From positions 24,251,501 to 24,315,500 of the forward strand of contig NC_084592.1 of the NCBI RefSeq assembly GCF_033807715.1: a stretch of 64,000 nt of DNA, given 5' to 3'. Positions within the stretch are counted from its first letter, which is position 1, and each line of letters opens with the position of its first letter. Positions 36,896 through 47,536 of the stretch are shown here, in pieces. This DNA comes from Cololabis saira (Eukaryota > Chordata > Actinopteri > Beloniformes > Belonidae). A program made the translations under genes and the position numbers. The notes under the pieces were generated by a model. That model was given only the letters and a program-made list of their open reading frames with translations, ran no database searches and had not been told where the DNA came from.

Positions 36896-38589
36896 GCAAA
36901 AAATCCTAAAGCTATAGTTTCTGTTTAAAGGAGGTTTCAGCAAATAGTCTTTTTGAAGTCAAAAGGAAAAAAAAAAAAGAAAGAAATCATCTTCTCCTAT
37001 GAATGTAATGTAAAAGCCCTATAATGGAAACCTAAGCGATTTGGAAGGAAACCAGTCATGACTGCGATGTTAGCCGCTGATGTACACATTCTGCAGACGT
37101 AAACACACAGGCGGACTGTCTTTCTATCTGGAAGCAGACGAAGATCGAAGGAAAAACGTGTCAGGTTTTCCTGTGTCTGTCGTTTCCCATTCCCGCTCTC
37201 ATTAGCCATGCATTCATCCATCTTTCCTCCTGCAGCTGTCCAGAGCAGCAATTGCGTTTAGCTGCATCACCCCGCAGCCCTCCTCCATAAAGCGAAAATG
37301 ACCTTCACCAGCTCACCATGCCAAATGAAGTGAGGAACAGAATCGGGGCGGTATGGAGAGAAGAGAAGGAGAAGTGACAAATAAATAGAAAATGGTGTGC
37401 TGAGACGGATGAAATGGACGATAAATAGCAGGTGGTGAAAGAAAATAGAAGCAGGGAATAAAAATTGGGTGGAATGAAGGATTAAAAAAAAAAATCTGTG
37501 ATATGGCGTGACGGAGAACAGCATGGACATAAATCTGTGTTTTACGACATATACGGAGGGACTCGAGAGTCTTGTTGACCTCTCTTCACTCAGATAGCAT
37601 CACTGCAAACATATTTACCACAACCAGGATAACAGCCAGGGAGGCAGTAAATAACATTCATTCTGCCAACACAGGTAACCAAGTGTCCCCTGGTGCGGGA
37701 GTGTCTGATATAGCTGGGATGACAGAAACTAGATTAACTGCGCCCACACATGTTTGACCTTCTTTTTAACCTACTTTATCCCTGTTTCATTGCGCTGGAG
37801 GGGCGACAAGGAGAGAGAGACCGAAAAAAAGTAAGGAAAGAGTTCATGGAGTGCTGCAGGCTTCGCTCCCTGTCTGACTCATTGCAGAGTCATGAAACAC
37901 CAAATCCTGTAAAGAGAGATTAATTTAAAACTATCCTACATTCAGCAGAAATCTTATGACTATGAGCGCTGGCAAAACTCCCACTGAGCTATAGGAAATC
38001 TCTCATTTTGTCTCTCTGTCTCAAGCTCGCTCTTTTCCTCTCTATCTTGCTCTTCCACTCTGTATAATCTTCACCTCATTAGCATTTCAAAAATCATATC
38101 TTTATGAGTCACACAGCGAGGTGCTCTTAGTGCGTTTGACATTAGCTGGGTATGTAAGTGAGGCACCTCAGCATCCCCATGTGAGAACCGCTTCAGGGTT
38201 ATTGTAAAACACCTCGCATGCAGCCAATTCACAAAGCACTCTAAGACAGACACGTGGGGGAGTGAATACAACAGGAAGCACACAGATGGACATTAACTAA
38301 CCTTTCTGGAGAAACTGGGTCACCGTAGCAGGATTCTGTAACAAGTTATGTAAAAAAGATGACAAGTTTAGAGATACAAGTTGCAAAGTCAGCGTTTGAA
38401 GAACATTTAATGTCAACAGCTAATGAAAGAGCTGCGGGTGATGTGGGACCCCCTCCCGCCCCTGGTGTTGAGTGCATGTGATTAATGCCATAAAAACAGG
38501 GAGGGGGGAGGGCCAAGTATCGATTGACACGGACCCCCCCCCCCCCCTCCCGAACTACGTGTCCTTGTCAAATGTATTTATTAAGTGTT
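36896..38589. other. No gene seen
   Basis: Unique-looking sequence; 38040-38230 and 37200-37330 are less repetitive and might be conserved noncoding DNA. A 14-base C-run at about 38534 adjoins the L1 3' region, so the L1 3' end may reach as far as about 38530. Confidence 0.4.
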
Positions 38590-39357
38590 GAATGTGCAGT
38601 GTCTATTTTGCTGTTAAAACCGTGAGGCGGGGAGTGCCGGGCCACGCGGGACAGTGCCCCCCACGACCCGGACCCCCCGCCCTTCGCCTATGTGCGTATG
38701 AATCGTGTAGGGGGGGAAAGAGGGGGAGCGGAGGCCGAAGCCAGGAAGCAGGACCAGCAAAGCCGGCCCTGATAAGACACCCGCAGACGGAGGGGGAAAC
38801 GGTCCAACATCCTCCCATTCATACTGACAACATAAGACATAGATACCTGGGAATGGTGCCACCCCGCCGTCGCGCCCGCCCGTGCACCCCCCGGTCAGGG
38901 GAGGCCCGATCCCCGGACCCGGCCCCACCCCCCCCCCCCCCGAGGCCACCCCGGCGGACACCCCAAGGGTCACGGAGTCCCCACATCCGCAGGGGCACTT
39001 GGCCCCCGCCCAGCGACGGAGGACCAAGGCAGCAATGCCCCCCCAGCGCAGACAGCCACCCCCCACCCAGGCAGGGCCGGGCCCTCCGGGTGGGACCCCC
39101 ACGTCCACGGCCCAGCCCCCCCCGGGAGGCCCGGAGACGCCCAAGCCACAGCCCCCCGCCCGAGCCCTCCCCAGCCACCCCCCCCACCGCCATGAGGCAA
39201 CCCCCCCCATAGGCCCCCAAGGCCCCCACCGGCTAGGGACAGGGCCCCGCGGCCCCACCCACCGGCCCCCAGGGGCCACCAGAGGCCCGCGCCCCAGACC
39301 CCCCAAGCCGACCCCCAACCCCAAGGGCTACGAGATCACCACCCCCCCCCGCCCCCA
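38590..39357 (-). repeat. Extremely GC-rich L1 3' region with G-run potential
   Basis: The + strand is dominated by CCCC runs and CCACCC/GGCCC words, so the L1 sense (minus) strand is G-rich. Long open frames on both strands here are composition artefacts (Pro-rich on +, Gly-rich on -). The position directly after the ORF2 stop makes it a 3' UTR. Mammalian L1 3' UTRs also carry a G-rich tract; the same role here is an inference. Confidence 0.7.
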
Positions 39358-40230
39358 CTAGGTAACGAAGCCAATAATCGGGGACCACAGAGAGTGCAAT
39401 TCAGCCGAATGTTGTTCAGTGGAGGCAGACATTATCTCACTACTAATATGATCTGATAAAAGATTCCTAAAATGGTTGATACATAAACTGGATTTTTGTT
39501 TCCAATTTACTAGAATGGTTTTCTTTGCGATACATAAAGCAGTGAGAACCCGGTGTGTCCAATTAGGTTCTATTTGAGTGTCTCCCAGGTGACCTAATAT
39601 ACATACCGTGGGGCACACTGGGATACTGTGGTTGATCCATGTGGATAAATCCTCACAAATCTCCTTCCAGAACCTCTGTACCGGTGTACAGAACCATAAA
39701 GCATGCATATAATTATCTGGGGTGTTCTCTGTGCATTGTGAACAGATATTAGAGGTGACAAAGCCCATCTGGAACATCCTTTGTCCAGTATAATGTATTC
39801 TATGAAGAACTTTGTACTGTATAAGTTGTAAGTTTGGGTTTTTAGTCATAGTAAACGTATTTAAGCATATTTGTGACCAAGAAAACTGGTCGGTATTCAG
39901 AGAGAGATCCGCCTCCCACTTGGAGATCGGGAGAGAGACTGAATCGTCCAGTTTAGACACTAACCTGTAGAGTTTTGATAACAACTTTAAAGTGCTTAGA
40001 TTCAATAAATCTATTATCTTAGCGGGAAGTTGTAAGTCTAATTGTCTAATTTTGTATGTTTTATTTATTATGGCCTTAAGTTGTTGATACTCTAAAAATG
40101 TATTCCTGCTAACTCCGTATTGAACCATAAGTGTATTGAAAGGTACAAACTGTCCTCCTACAATTACGTGCTGTAAATACCGTATTCCTTGATCTCTCCA
40201 TTGAACGAAGTTAACCATCTTTTTTATCAT
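39358..40230 (-). pseudogene. L1 ORF2 fragment, C-terminal region
   Basis: Continues the same L1 protein in another frame over 290 codons. FVTSNICSQCTENTPDNYMH followed by ALWFCTPVQRFWKEI is the cysteine/histidine-bearing C-terminal segment of L1 ORF2. It ends at the border of the GC-rich 3' region. Confidence 0.8.
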
Positions 40231-40405
40231 TTTTCACGATGTCTGGGTTGTTCCATATGGGTGTACGGTCACATGGAAAAAGTGAAATTTTAGCTACTTT
40301 AAGAAATTCCCACCAAGCTGATAAAGTTGTGCTAATATTAATGCTTTTGAAACATTGATGACGTTTGATACTTTGACTAATAAATGGTAACTCTGAGATT
40401 TCTAG

Positions 40406-41353
40406 TTAGTTGCAAAACACTTGCTCTGAGTCCAGCCATTGACTATCTAAAGGATGATCTTTTGACCATTTTACAATATACTGTAATTTATTGGCAAGGA
40501 AGTAATACTGAAAATTAGGTAGCTCTAAACCTCCATATTCTTTAGATTTTTGCAATGTCTTTAAACTAATGCGTGGAGTTTTATTTTTCCACAGAAATTT
40601 TGAAACACCTGAGTCCAACGATTTAAACCAGGAAAGAGGGGGTTTGCATGGTATCATTGAGAAAAAATAATTTACTTTTGGTAAGACCATCATTTTAATG
40701 GTGGCTATTCTACCCATGAGTGAAATGGGAAGAGAGCTCCATCTAGAAAGATCATCTTCTATTTTCTTTATAAGCTGAACATAATTTAATTTTATTAACT
40801 CTGACAGCCTAGGGGAGATGTTTATGCCTAAATATCTAATGTTCCCTGATTGTAATTGAGTATTGGTTATATTCCTAAAATTGCAGTTCACGCACAAAAC
40901 AGTGGATTTAGACCAATTAATAGAATAATCAGACAGAGATGAAAATCCCTCTATAAGTGCGATTGTCTGTGATAGTGAAGATCGTGAGTTCTGGAGGAAG
41001 AGGAGTACGTCATCCGCATAAAGACTTATTTTGTGCTCTACTATTTTGCATTGTACACCTTTAATATTTAGATTTTGTCTAATAGCTGCTGCTAAAGGTT
41101 CGATAAATATTGCAAATAATGAGGGAGATAGAGGGCAACCCTGTCTAGTGCCTCTTTGCAAGGTAAAACTTGTAGAGATTTGATCATTTGTCCTTACACG
41201 TGCCTTGGGAGAGCTGTATAATATTTTTATCCAGTCAATGAAAGATTCACCAAATCCAAATTTATGTAAGGTTGCCAATAGAAACTTCCAATTTACCTCA
41301 GCCTGTCTTTTCTTTGGAGAGGCCATTATATGGACCAAACATCCAGAAATCAT
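40406..41353 (-). pseudogene. L1 ORF2 fragment, reverse-transcriptase domain
   Basis: The reading frame of 315 codons has GTRQGCPLSP at about residues 68-77 and the catalytic YADD at 112-115. Then come GYLGI-like (RYLGINISP) and SRWSSLPISLMGRIATIKM segments, the thumb/connection region typical of L1. The first 20 residues are not L1-like and reflect decay or the truncation point. It ends at a stop that interrupts what is otherwise continuous L1 protein. Confidence 0.85.
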
Positions 41354-42003
41354 AATTATATTTATATGTTTTCAGTAATTATTTTTATGAGATGATCCAA
41401 AACCAAAACTCTAAAATAAAAAAAAAAAAGAATTCATAATCCAGGATTTAATAAAGCAAACAGGTAACCATCTATTGGATAATTAGTGGCAACAAGTTAT
41501 TTAACCTTAACTGATGCAATGAGTAGCTTCTCATTTCTTGTGGTTGTGAAAAAGATTTACTGTTTCAGAAGGGTCAAATAACTGGGATGCATCAGGCAAA
41601 GAAAGTGTCTAAGGAGATTGTTGATACCACTAAATTTGTGTTAAGAACTGTCCACTGCTGGAACAAAAATGGGGAACAATCATCTTTGAGGAAGAAATGT
41701 GGTTGAAAAAAAATTATGAATGATCTGTAATCACTTCAATGGTGAAGTGAAAATGAATATGTATATTGACTGCATGTATATGACTTCATATTGGTATACT
41801 TATGTACGAGCAGTCAAAGATATTATGTATATGTCATCCACATAATATCACACTGCCCTCCCCCTTCTGACACTTAATTATACTTGCAGGCCTAATGCAT
41901 CCCCAACATACTGCACACACACTACACATGCAGAGCACACGTCACACGCCAAATTTATTCAATGACAAACTGTATGCCCGCCCCCGTCCTCTTCTGTTTA
42001 TAA
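41354..42003. other. No gene seen
   Basis: AT-rich sequence with an A-run at about 41419-41430. Nothing recognised. Confidence 0.5.
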
Positions 42004-42440
42004 ATACCTGTTTGTCTTATGTTCCTTAGGATCCTGATGAGAGTGCGCAAATATGACCACATCACTCCCATCCTCCACTCACTACACTGGCTCCCCATCT
42101 CCTCCCGGACAGAATACAAAATCTCCCTGTTAACCTACCAATGCGTCCATGGCAACGCAACCCCTAACCTCGAGGAGCTGATCCATACTCAGCCCCCCAC
42201 CCGCACCCGTTCAGAAAACCAGATCAACCTCTTCAAACCCACCAGGACTAAACTGGTCACTATGGGAGACCGGGCCTTCTGCTCCGTTGCCCCTAAACTG
42301 TGGAACGCCCTCCCCGTCCACCTGAGAGAACCACAGTCAATTGACTCTTTCAAGAGCAGACTTAAGACCCACCTTTTCAGTAAAGCATATGCCAGCTATG
42401 ATCTATGATTTGCCATTGATTTTTATGACTTTTTATGACT
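42004..42440 (+). pseudogene. L2-like LINE ORF2 C-terminus and 3' end
   Basis: The frame encodes HITPILHSLHWLPISSRTEY, then ISLLTYQCVHGNATP, GDRAFCSVAPKLWNALP and SFKSRLKTHLF. This is the conserved C-terminal segment of fish L2-type LINE ORF2. It stays open for 129 codons up to a stop, so this copy is relatively young. Only the 3' end is present (5' truncation). Confidence 0.8.
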
Positions 42441-42644
42441 TTTTTACGTTTTAGTGATAATACTGCTGCTTTGTGTTGATTTTCTTGCCTTGAATGCTGT
42501 AGAATGCTGAAAAAAAAATTACTTATTTTTTTCCTCTTCCTGAGGGTCTAATAAAATAAAGTATACTACTAAGAGGGCTGGTGAAGGAAACACTCACACA
42601 CAGCCGTGCACACATACACACAATCTTTGTTGGAAGATTAAAAT

Positions 42645-42709
<65 letters not shown>
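42645..42709. repeat. (CA)n microsatellite
   Basis: Over 30 uninterrupted CA dinucleotides. Confidence 0.97.
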
Positions 42710-42711
<2 letters not shown>

Positions 42712-43097
42712 TATCTCTTAAATAAATACATATAACACGTATTTAATTATTAAATGGTTATTGGTTTATTAAAAATGGTCATTGGTTCAAGTTACGATAA
42801 GTGATCATCACTCATTACATAACGCATTGTCGATGACTATACATTGTTTGAATTGGTTGATGCTATTTAAAGAATGTATGATTTTGTATTGTAATGCGGA
42901 ATGACTGTAGCCTTAAAGCAGCACAACGTAACTTTCAGCTTTTCTGAGTTTGGCGGCATCTTTTGGACAAAAGCGGTAGTGCTTTACCAGAAAGAACACT
43001 ACGTTTCCCATGAGCACCAGCGCGTACTGCCGGAAAACTCCTGTCCCGTCGCTGCATTTATTTTGAGAGAAGACGGGACGCTTTTCTGTTTCACCAA

Positions 43098-43316
43098 GTG
43101 AACAGACGGAACGCAAAAAAAAAGATGTTAAACTGCTGGAAAAGAACTGGAATTTACCGAGATACCTTAAACAAGGAAGTCAGGGAGTGGTATATGGAGA
43201 AAATAATGATTATTAACGGTTTGGGTCCATATGAAATCCCTATCAAAGAGTGGAGCTCCGATGAGGACTTACTGCCGCAGTTCTGCACAACCCACGTCTT
43301 AGGCTACCTTGTTTAG
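43098..43316 (+). CDS. Open frame inside the TTAA element, possible N-terminal exon
   Basis: It encodes 72 residues, with likely real sequence from an internal Met (MLNCWKRTGIYRDTLNKEV) onward: REWYMEKIMIINGLGPYEIP, EWSSDEDLLPQ. The composition is balanced and protein-like, unlike neighbouring frames. It resembles, from memory, the N-terminus of large fish proteins that carry a YqaJ-type exonuclease domain further on; that link is tentative. It ends at TAG with no downstream exon recognised. Expression is unknown. Confidence 0.4.
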   Translation: MNRRNAKKKMLNCWKRTGIYRDTLNKEVREWYMEKIMIINGLGPYEIPIKEWSSDEDLLPQFCTTHVLGYLV

Positions 43317-43683
43317 GAGTGTTTGGCAGCTGCTTTGGTAAATGTTTGACTCGCCATGTGTTTCAATAAATTAGTATAATAGTACAACATACAGTACATG
43401 TTTTGTATCCCTCTTACTTCTCTTTTCTTTTTTTTTGGCTGCTATATTATGTTGAAGAGGCTCTGAGGCGTGAGCAATATTTTTGTTTTCCTCGGGAGAT
43501 TATTTTTTTCCTCTGCAGCTACAAATAAGAGTTAATATTTTTTCCTCAACAAACTAGTTTTATCTGAAGATTGGGGTTAATTGCACCGCAGAGAGCTGGC
43601 CAGCAACTGCGTTTAGCTGGAGAAGTGGGGAATAAAACCCGTGTTTTGATCCGACCCCGGTCTGTGTGAGTGTTTGTGATTTA

Positions 43684-43824
43684 AGGCTGATTTATGGTTC
43701 TGCGTTATATCGAGGCAGAGCCTACGGCATAGGGTAGGCGGCGACACGCACCGTACGTTGCGCGTCGCCACGTACCCTACGCCGTAGGTCTGCTTCGATT
43801 TAACGCAGAACCATAATTCAGGCT
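43684..43824. mobile_element. Complete PIF/Harbinger-like MITE with TTA duplication
   Basis: The ends AGGCTGATTTATGGTTCTGC and, inverted from the right, AGCCTGAATTATGGTTCTGC are flanked by TTA at 43681-43683 and 43825-43827. The 3-bp TTA duplication is typical of PIF/Harbinger. The 141-bp body is a near palindrome around CCTACG and GCGTAGG words. It is nested in the TTAA element, so it inserted later. Confidence 0.8.
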
Positions 43825-44444
43825 TTACTGTGTGGAAGGTGTTTGGTCGTTACAGCCGCGATCCAAGCGAGCCGAGGACTCTTTCACTCTTTTACTCTGT
43901 TATCTCAGATACTTGGTCTCCGTGGTTCTGCCTCCGAGCAGGAAACCGTTGAAAAGTTAAACCATTAGCGATCTTTTCCCCACGTCTGTTGTGTGTGGAG
44001 CTGCTGCAGCCACAACACAGCAACGGGTTACCAGCTTCTCCTGAGCTCTCGCTCCAAGCCCCGCCCATTTTCGTCTCGACTGCGAATCGGGAAGGAGGGG
44101 GAAGTGACGTATGCCGTAAAGCAGTCAAAGCCGTAGAAATTTGTAGTTTTTTAGTGTGGCAGGGTTCCTACCATGCTCCTCAAAGTAACATAGTGCCAGT
44201 GAAGGCGATACAGACCCCTCAGACCATGACAGAGGTGTCATTAAACCTGTTGGAAGTTGATGTACCATCACAATGACTCTGGAAATATGATATTAAGGTG
44301 GAAAAGTTACGTAGTGTCGCTTTAATGTGAGAAAGACAGAAATCTAAAGTATATTTTGGAATAGAATTTCCTTTTTTTACTGTTTTCTTTTCTCTTTTCT
44401 TTACATTTGCTTTTAATTTTTGTCTGTACTGTATATTATGTGTT

Positions 44445-44507
44445 GGACCCCAGGAAGAATAGCTGCAGTTTTGCTGCAGCTAATAGGGATCCAAATAAAA
44501 CTATAAA

Positions 44508-44510
<3 letters not shown>
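44445..44510 (+). mobile_element. LINE 3' end running into a microsatellite
   Basis: GACCCCAGGAAGAATAGCTG, then GCAGCTAATAGGGATCC and AAATAAAACTATAAACTA is the last about 65 bp of a common fish LINE. The (CA)n tract starts exactly at its tail. Confidence 0.6.

Positions 44511-44604
<94 letters not shown>
44511..44604. repeat. (CA)n microsatellite
   Basis: 47 CA dinucleotides without interruption, beginning at the tail of a LINE 3' end. Confidence 0.97.
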
Positions 44605-44605
<1 letters not shown>

Positions 44606-44734
44606 TATATGCGGCTTTAGGTTTTACCAAACTTGGTATTAACCATGAATATATATGCAGACAAGGGGAAAAACTAAATAAGACAAAAAACAAACAAACA
44701 AAATAAAAAAAGCCTCCAATTTCGAGCATAGAGA

Positions 44735-45325
44735 TTGGACTCTGGAGCAATGGAAGAAGGTCATGGGGTCTGATGAGTGCAGATTTACCCAGAGTTCCAG
44801 ATTGATGGGCACATCAGGGTAAGAAGAGAGGCAGATAAAGGGATGCTCCCATCATGCCTGGTGTCTACCGTGCAAGCCTGTGGGACCAGTGCTGTGATCT
44901 GGGGCTGCAGATGGTCAGGTCAAGGTTCAGCAACATTACCTGCCCAAAGAATGAGATCTGCTGACTACCTGAATATCCTCAATGACCAGAATCAATGTGT
45001 TTTTTTTTTCCTTCCCTGATGGGCTTATTCCAATCTGACAATGCCAGGATTCATTGGGGTCAATGTGTGAAAGAGTGGTTCAGGGAGCATAAGACATCAT
45101 TTTCACACATGGATTGGCCACCACTGACTCCAGACCTTAACCCCACTAAGAGTCTTTAGGATCACCTGGAGAAGACTTTGTGCAGCAGTCAGACTCTCCA
45201 TCATTATACAGAAATAAATTATGTGACATTGCAGAAGCTTATTGAGACGATGCCACAGCAAATGCATGCCACGATCAACGGTTAAAAAAAAATATTGTCG
45301 CAATATTTTTGGACAGGTAGTGTAT
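44735..45325 (+). pseudogene. Tc1/mariner-like transposase relic
   Basis: Read across frames, the + strand gives a WSDES-like start (GTCTGATGAG), a QSDNARIHWG segment at the place of the family's second catalytic Asp, and DWPPLTPDLNPTKSL, which matches the SPDLNPIE block around the third catalytic residue. There the expected acidic residue is replaced by Lys. Several stops and frameshifts are present. The sequence ends GGACAGGTAGTG, resembling a Tc1-type terminal repeat. The N-terminal DNA-binding part is missing. Confidence 0.75.
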
Positions 45326-46902
45326 ATGATGTGTGCTTGTTGCTTTATGTGACTGCAGAATTTAACATAATCATTTTTATTTACTGCATTATGATGAATT
45401 TTTTTTTATTTTTTGTTGTTTTTTGATAAATCTCCAGCTGTTTCTATATCATCAGGTTTCAGCTAAAGCTGAAATGATAATGTCATTGAGGTATGTATTC
45501 ACACAAAAAAACACATTTACAGTGGGTACAACAGGTCCACGTAAGGTAAAAGAAGATTGTAGATGGCATCGATCATTTACAATACCAGGGTGCACTGCGT
45601 GCTGTTCATAAACACTGCATGCAAGGGAAGGTGAAAAGTTTCTTTTTTGACTGGTTCCGTCTCTATTCACCAGAAATTGTCTCCAAGATTGTCTGAGACT
45701 GGATCTACCATGGATGTTAGCACACTGAGATACAGGGAGAAGCCAGAGAGAGAAAAAATATATATTTATTTTTCTTGTTAACGTCAGAAAGTGACAGTTA
45801 CTCTTCCTTTTCATCTGGTCGGGAGTATTGTGCAGCTTGAAGGTAAAAGAAGATCCCATGTCAGACTGTTTCTTTGTTCCAGTGACAGCCATTGTTTTCC
45901 AATGTTTTAGCAAAGCAGTCTGTGAAATCGCGTCACAGCTGCAGTGTCATGGACAGGCGTCACTCACAAAGTATTTTGAAGTAAACACCTGTAGTAACGC
46001 CATGTTCATAGAAGGAGAGGACTGACATTTTTGGACTTGGTTTGTGGTTTGTGTATATTTACCATAAATACTTTGATTGCTTGGGAACTGTGAGGAGGTG
46101 TTGATTTTCCCTTAATGCAATAAAACTGAATACGCTTTGAAGTAGCCAGAAAAGATGATGAACTTCTGGACTGCCAGCTCAATGAAGAGTGGAACTAAGA
46201 AAAATACACATCTTTGGCTTGTTGAAAAGGCAGATGTACCACAATTCAGCTTCCAAGGCCTCTTCTCCAGCAGTACTCATTACAAAGCAGATATAATGAG
46301 GTTGGTTTATTAAAAACTCTTAAAAATCAGCAGTAGCCGCCCTGATGTCCTTCACCACCTCGCTTGGCCGATGTCTTGACAGATGAGGACCCAGCTGGAT
46401 CCAGCTGGCGCTGTTCCCTGAACTACTGCTCCCCTACAGCTGAGCTGAACCAAAACTCCATCATCACAGCAGGTCATCTAAAACTCATACTAAAAAGCCC
46501 TCACAGGAAGGCTGCACTTTTAGATAGCATCTGTTACCATTAAATCTTATATGACTGTGTGTAATGTGTTTTTGTAAAGCATCAAAAAGGAACTTTTAAC
46601 ATTTTTAGCTGCACAGGTCTCAAAGATGTGAAGGTTAAGTTGCCATGTGCCATTGTCCAAAATTTGATCTTGTTTGGTCTCTTGCGCAGTCACTCTCTCG
46701 TTTTCTCTTTCGTTATCTTTATTCTCTTAGCTGGGATTTGACAATGTCCAATGAAGTTCATTGAGCTAGTTTAGTTTGTGTTGAGGTGATAGATGCAGCT
46801 TTTGCAAGAAATGTGTCCAAGGTTACTCAGGTTGGTTTTAACCAATAGTAGGAACGGGTGCTCTCTTCAGTGACTCAACATGTCTAGCTCGAACAGTTGC
46901 CA
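45326..46902. other. No gene seen
   Basis: The minus-strand frame at 45452-45913 (153 codons) has no recognised motif and no splice context. Nothing else supported. Confidence 0.45.
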
Positions 46903-47189
46903 TCATGATACACCGCTACGAAAAAATGGCGGAAGCTCCGGCTGGGGGAGTTGTTGTTGTTCCGGCCAGAGTTAGTTGTGGGCGTGGTTTCTCCCGTCGT
47001 TACGTAACGACGGGAGCAGAATCTGAATGGCTCGTAGAAGCCACGTCACACTGGATGGCTCATCCGGGCATACAGACACTGCAGAATTTGGTTGCTTTCC
47101 TCCTTCTCTGAGTTGACAGGCTGAGGGGAGACCACTTTATATATGTTAAAGCAAGAAAAAACGTGTTTTTCATAATAGGTCCCCTTTAA
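46903..47189 (-). mobile_element. TTAA-targeting MITE, third copy, truncated and inverted
   Basis: The inverse of the long copy at 4088: CTACGAAAAAATGGCGGAAG, then AATCTGAATGGCTCGTAGAA, CAACTCAGAG-type sequence reversed, and the end CATAATAGGTCCCCTTTAA. One terminus with TTAA is intact (47186-47189); the other is missing. A second, different element begins at the same TTAA. Confidence 0.8.
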
Positions 47190-47536
47190 AGGAGCATGTG
47201 CCTCCTTTTAAGAAATGAGACTCTCTAGCGCCACCCTTCGCCATGACGGCCGTCGGGGGTACTGCAGCCAACAGCGAAGCCGGCACGGGAGAACGGGGAG
47301 AACGCACATGCAGCGTCATGTGACGTCACATCCGCAGCCCAGCGCGAGAAAATTCCGGCCCGGAATTGCAGCACATTTTGCAGCACACAGCCTGTTCAAG
47401 GCAACGGAGAGATACACTAGAGGGCTCATTCGTTTTGGTTTGGAACGCTTCATCTGACATTATTACTAGAAAACTTAAAACATAAAGGAATTTGTTTTAA
47501 TAAATTCTGCCTCAATCCTGCCTCATGCTCCTTTAA
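47186..47536. mobile_element. Second TTAA element abutting the previous one
   Basis: The left end TTAAAGGAGCATGTGCCTCC and the inverse of the right end, TTAAAGGAGCATGAGGCAGG, share a 13-bp terminal repeat. Both are bordered by TTAA (47186-47189 and 47533-47536). It is 351 bp long with no transposase. Its left TTAA is the same four bases as the right TTAA of the neighbouring MITE. Confidence 0.8.

Larger units (their letters stand above)
38590..41353 (-). mobile_element. 5'-truncated L1-clade LINE
   Basis: A minus-strand L1 copy. From 5' to 3' it has an RT domain (41353-40406), a C-terminal region with a CxxC-type cluster (40230-39358) and a very GC-rich 3' region (39357-38590). The copy starts inside the RT domain just before the VNWKFLLATL segment, with the upstream palm motif garbled, so it lacks ORF1 and the endonuclease. 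An in-frame stop after EQVFCN and a frameshift near 40230 inactivate it. No clear poly(A) is seen at the low-coordinate end. Confidence 0.85.
42913..44325 (+). mobile_element. TTAA-flanked DNA element with a residual coding exon
   Basis: The left end TTAAAGCAGCACAACGTAAC and the inverse of the right end, TTAAAGCGACACTACGTAAC, differ at three positions. TTAA borders both sides, as in piggyBac or Kolobok insertions. The 1.4-kb interior holds a protein-like open frame (43098-43316) and a complete Harbinger-like MITE (43684-43824). No transposase domain is seen, so it is non-autonomous or strongly deleted. Confidence 0.75.

Noticed and set aside
38592..39361. Long overlapping open frames of up to 236 codons on both strands
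   Set aside because: They arise from extreme GC bias (Pro-rich on +, Gly-rich on -), lie in an L1 3' region and have no domain or codon-usage support.
42523..42708. Cys-Val repeat open frame on the minus strand
   Set aside because: Translation of a (CA)n tract.
44407..44750. Open frames of Thr-His or Cys-Val repeats
   Set aside because: Translations of the (CA)n microsatellite.
45452..45913. 153-codon minus-strand open frame
   Set aside because: The length is within chance for the window; no motif or family resemblance.
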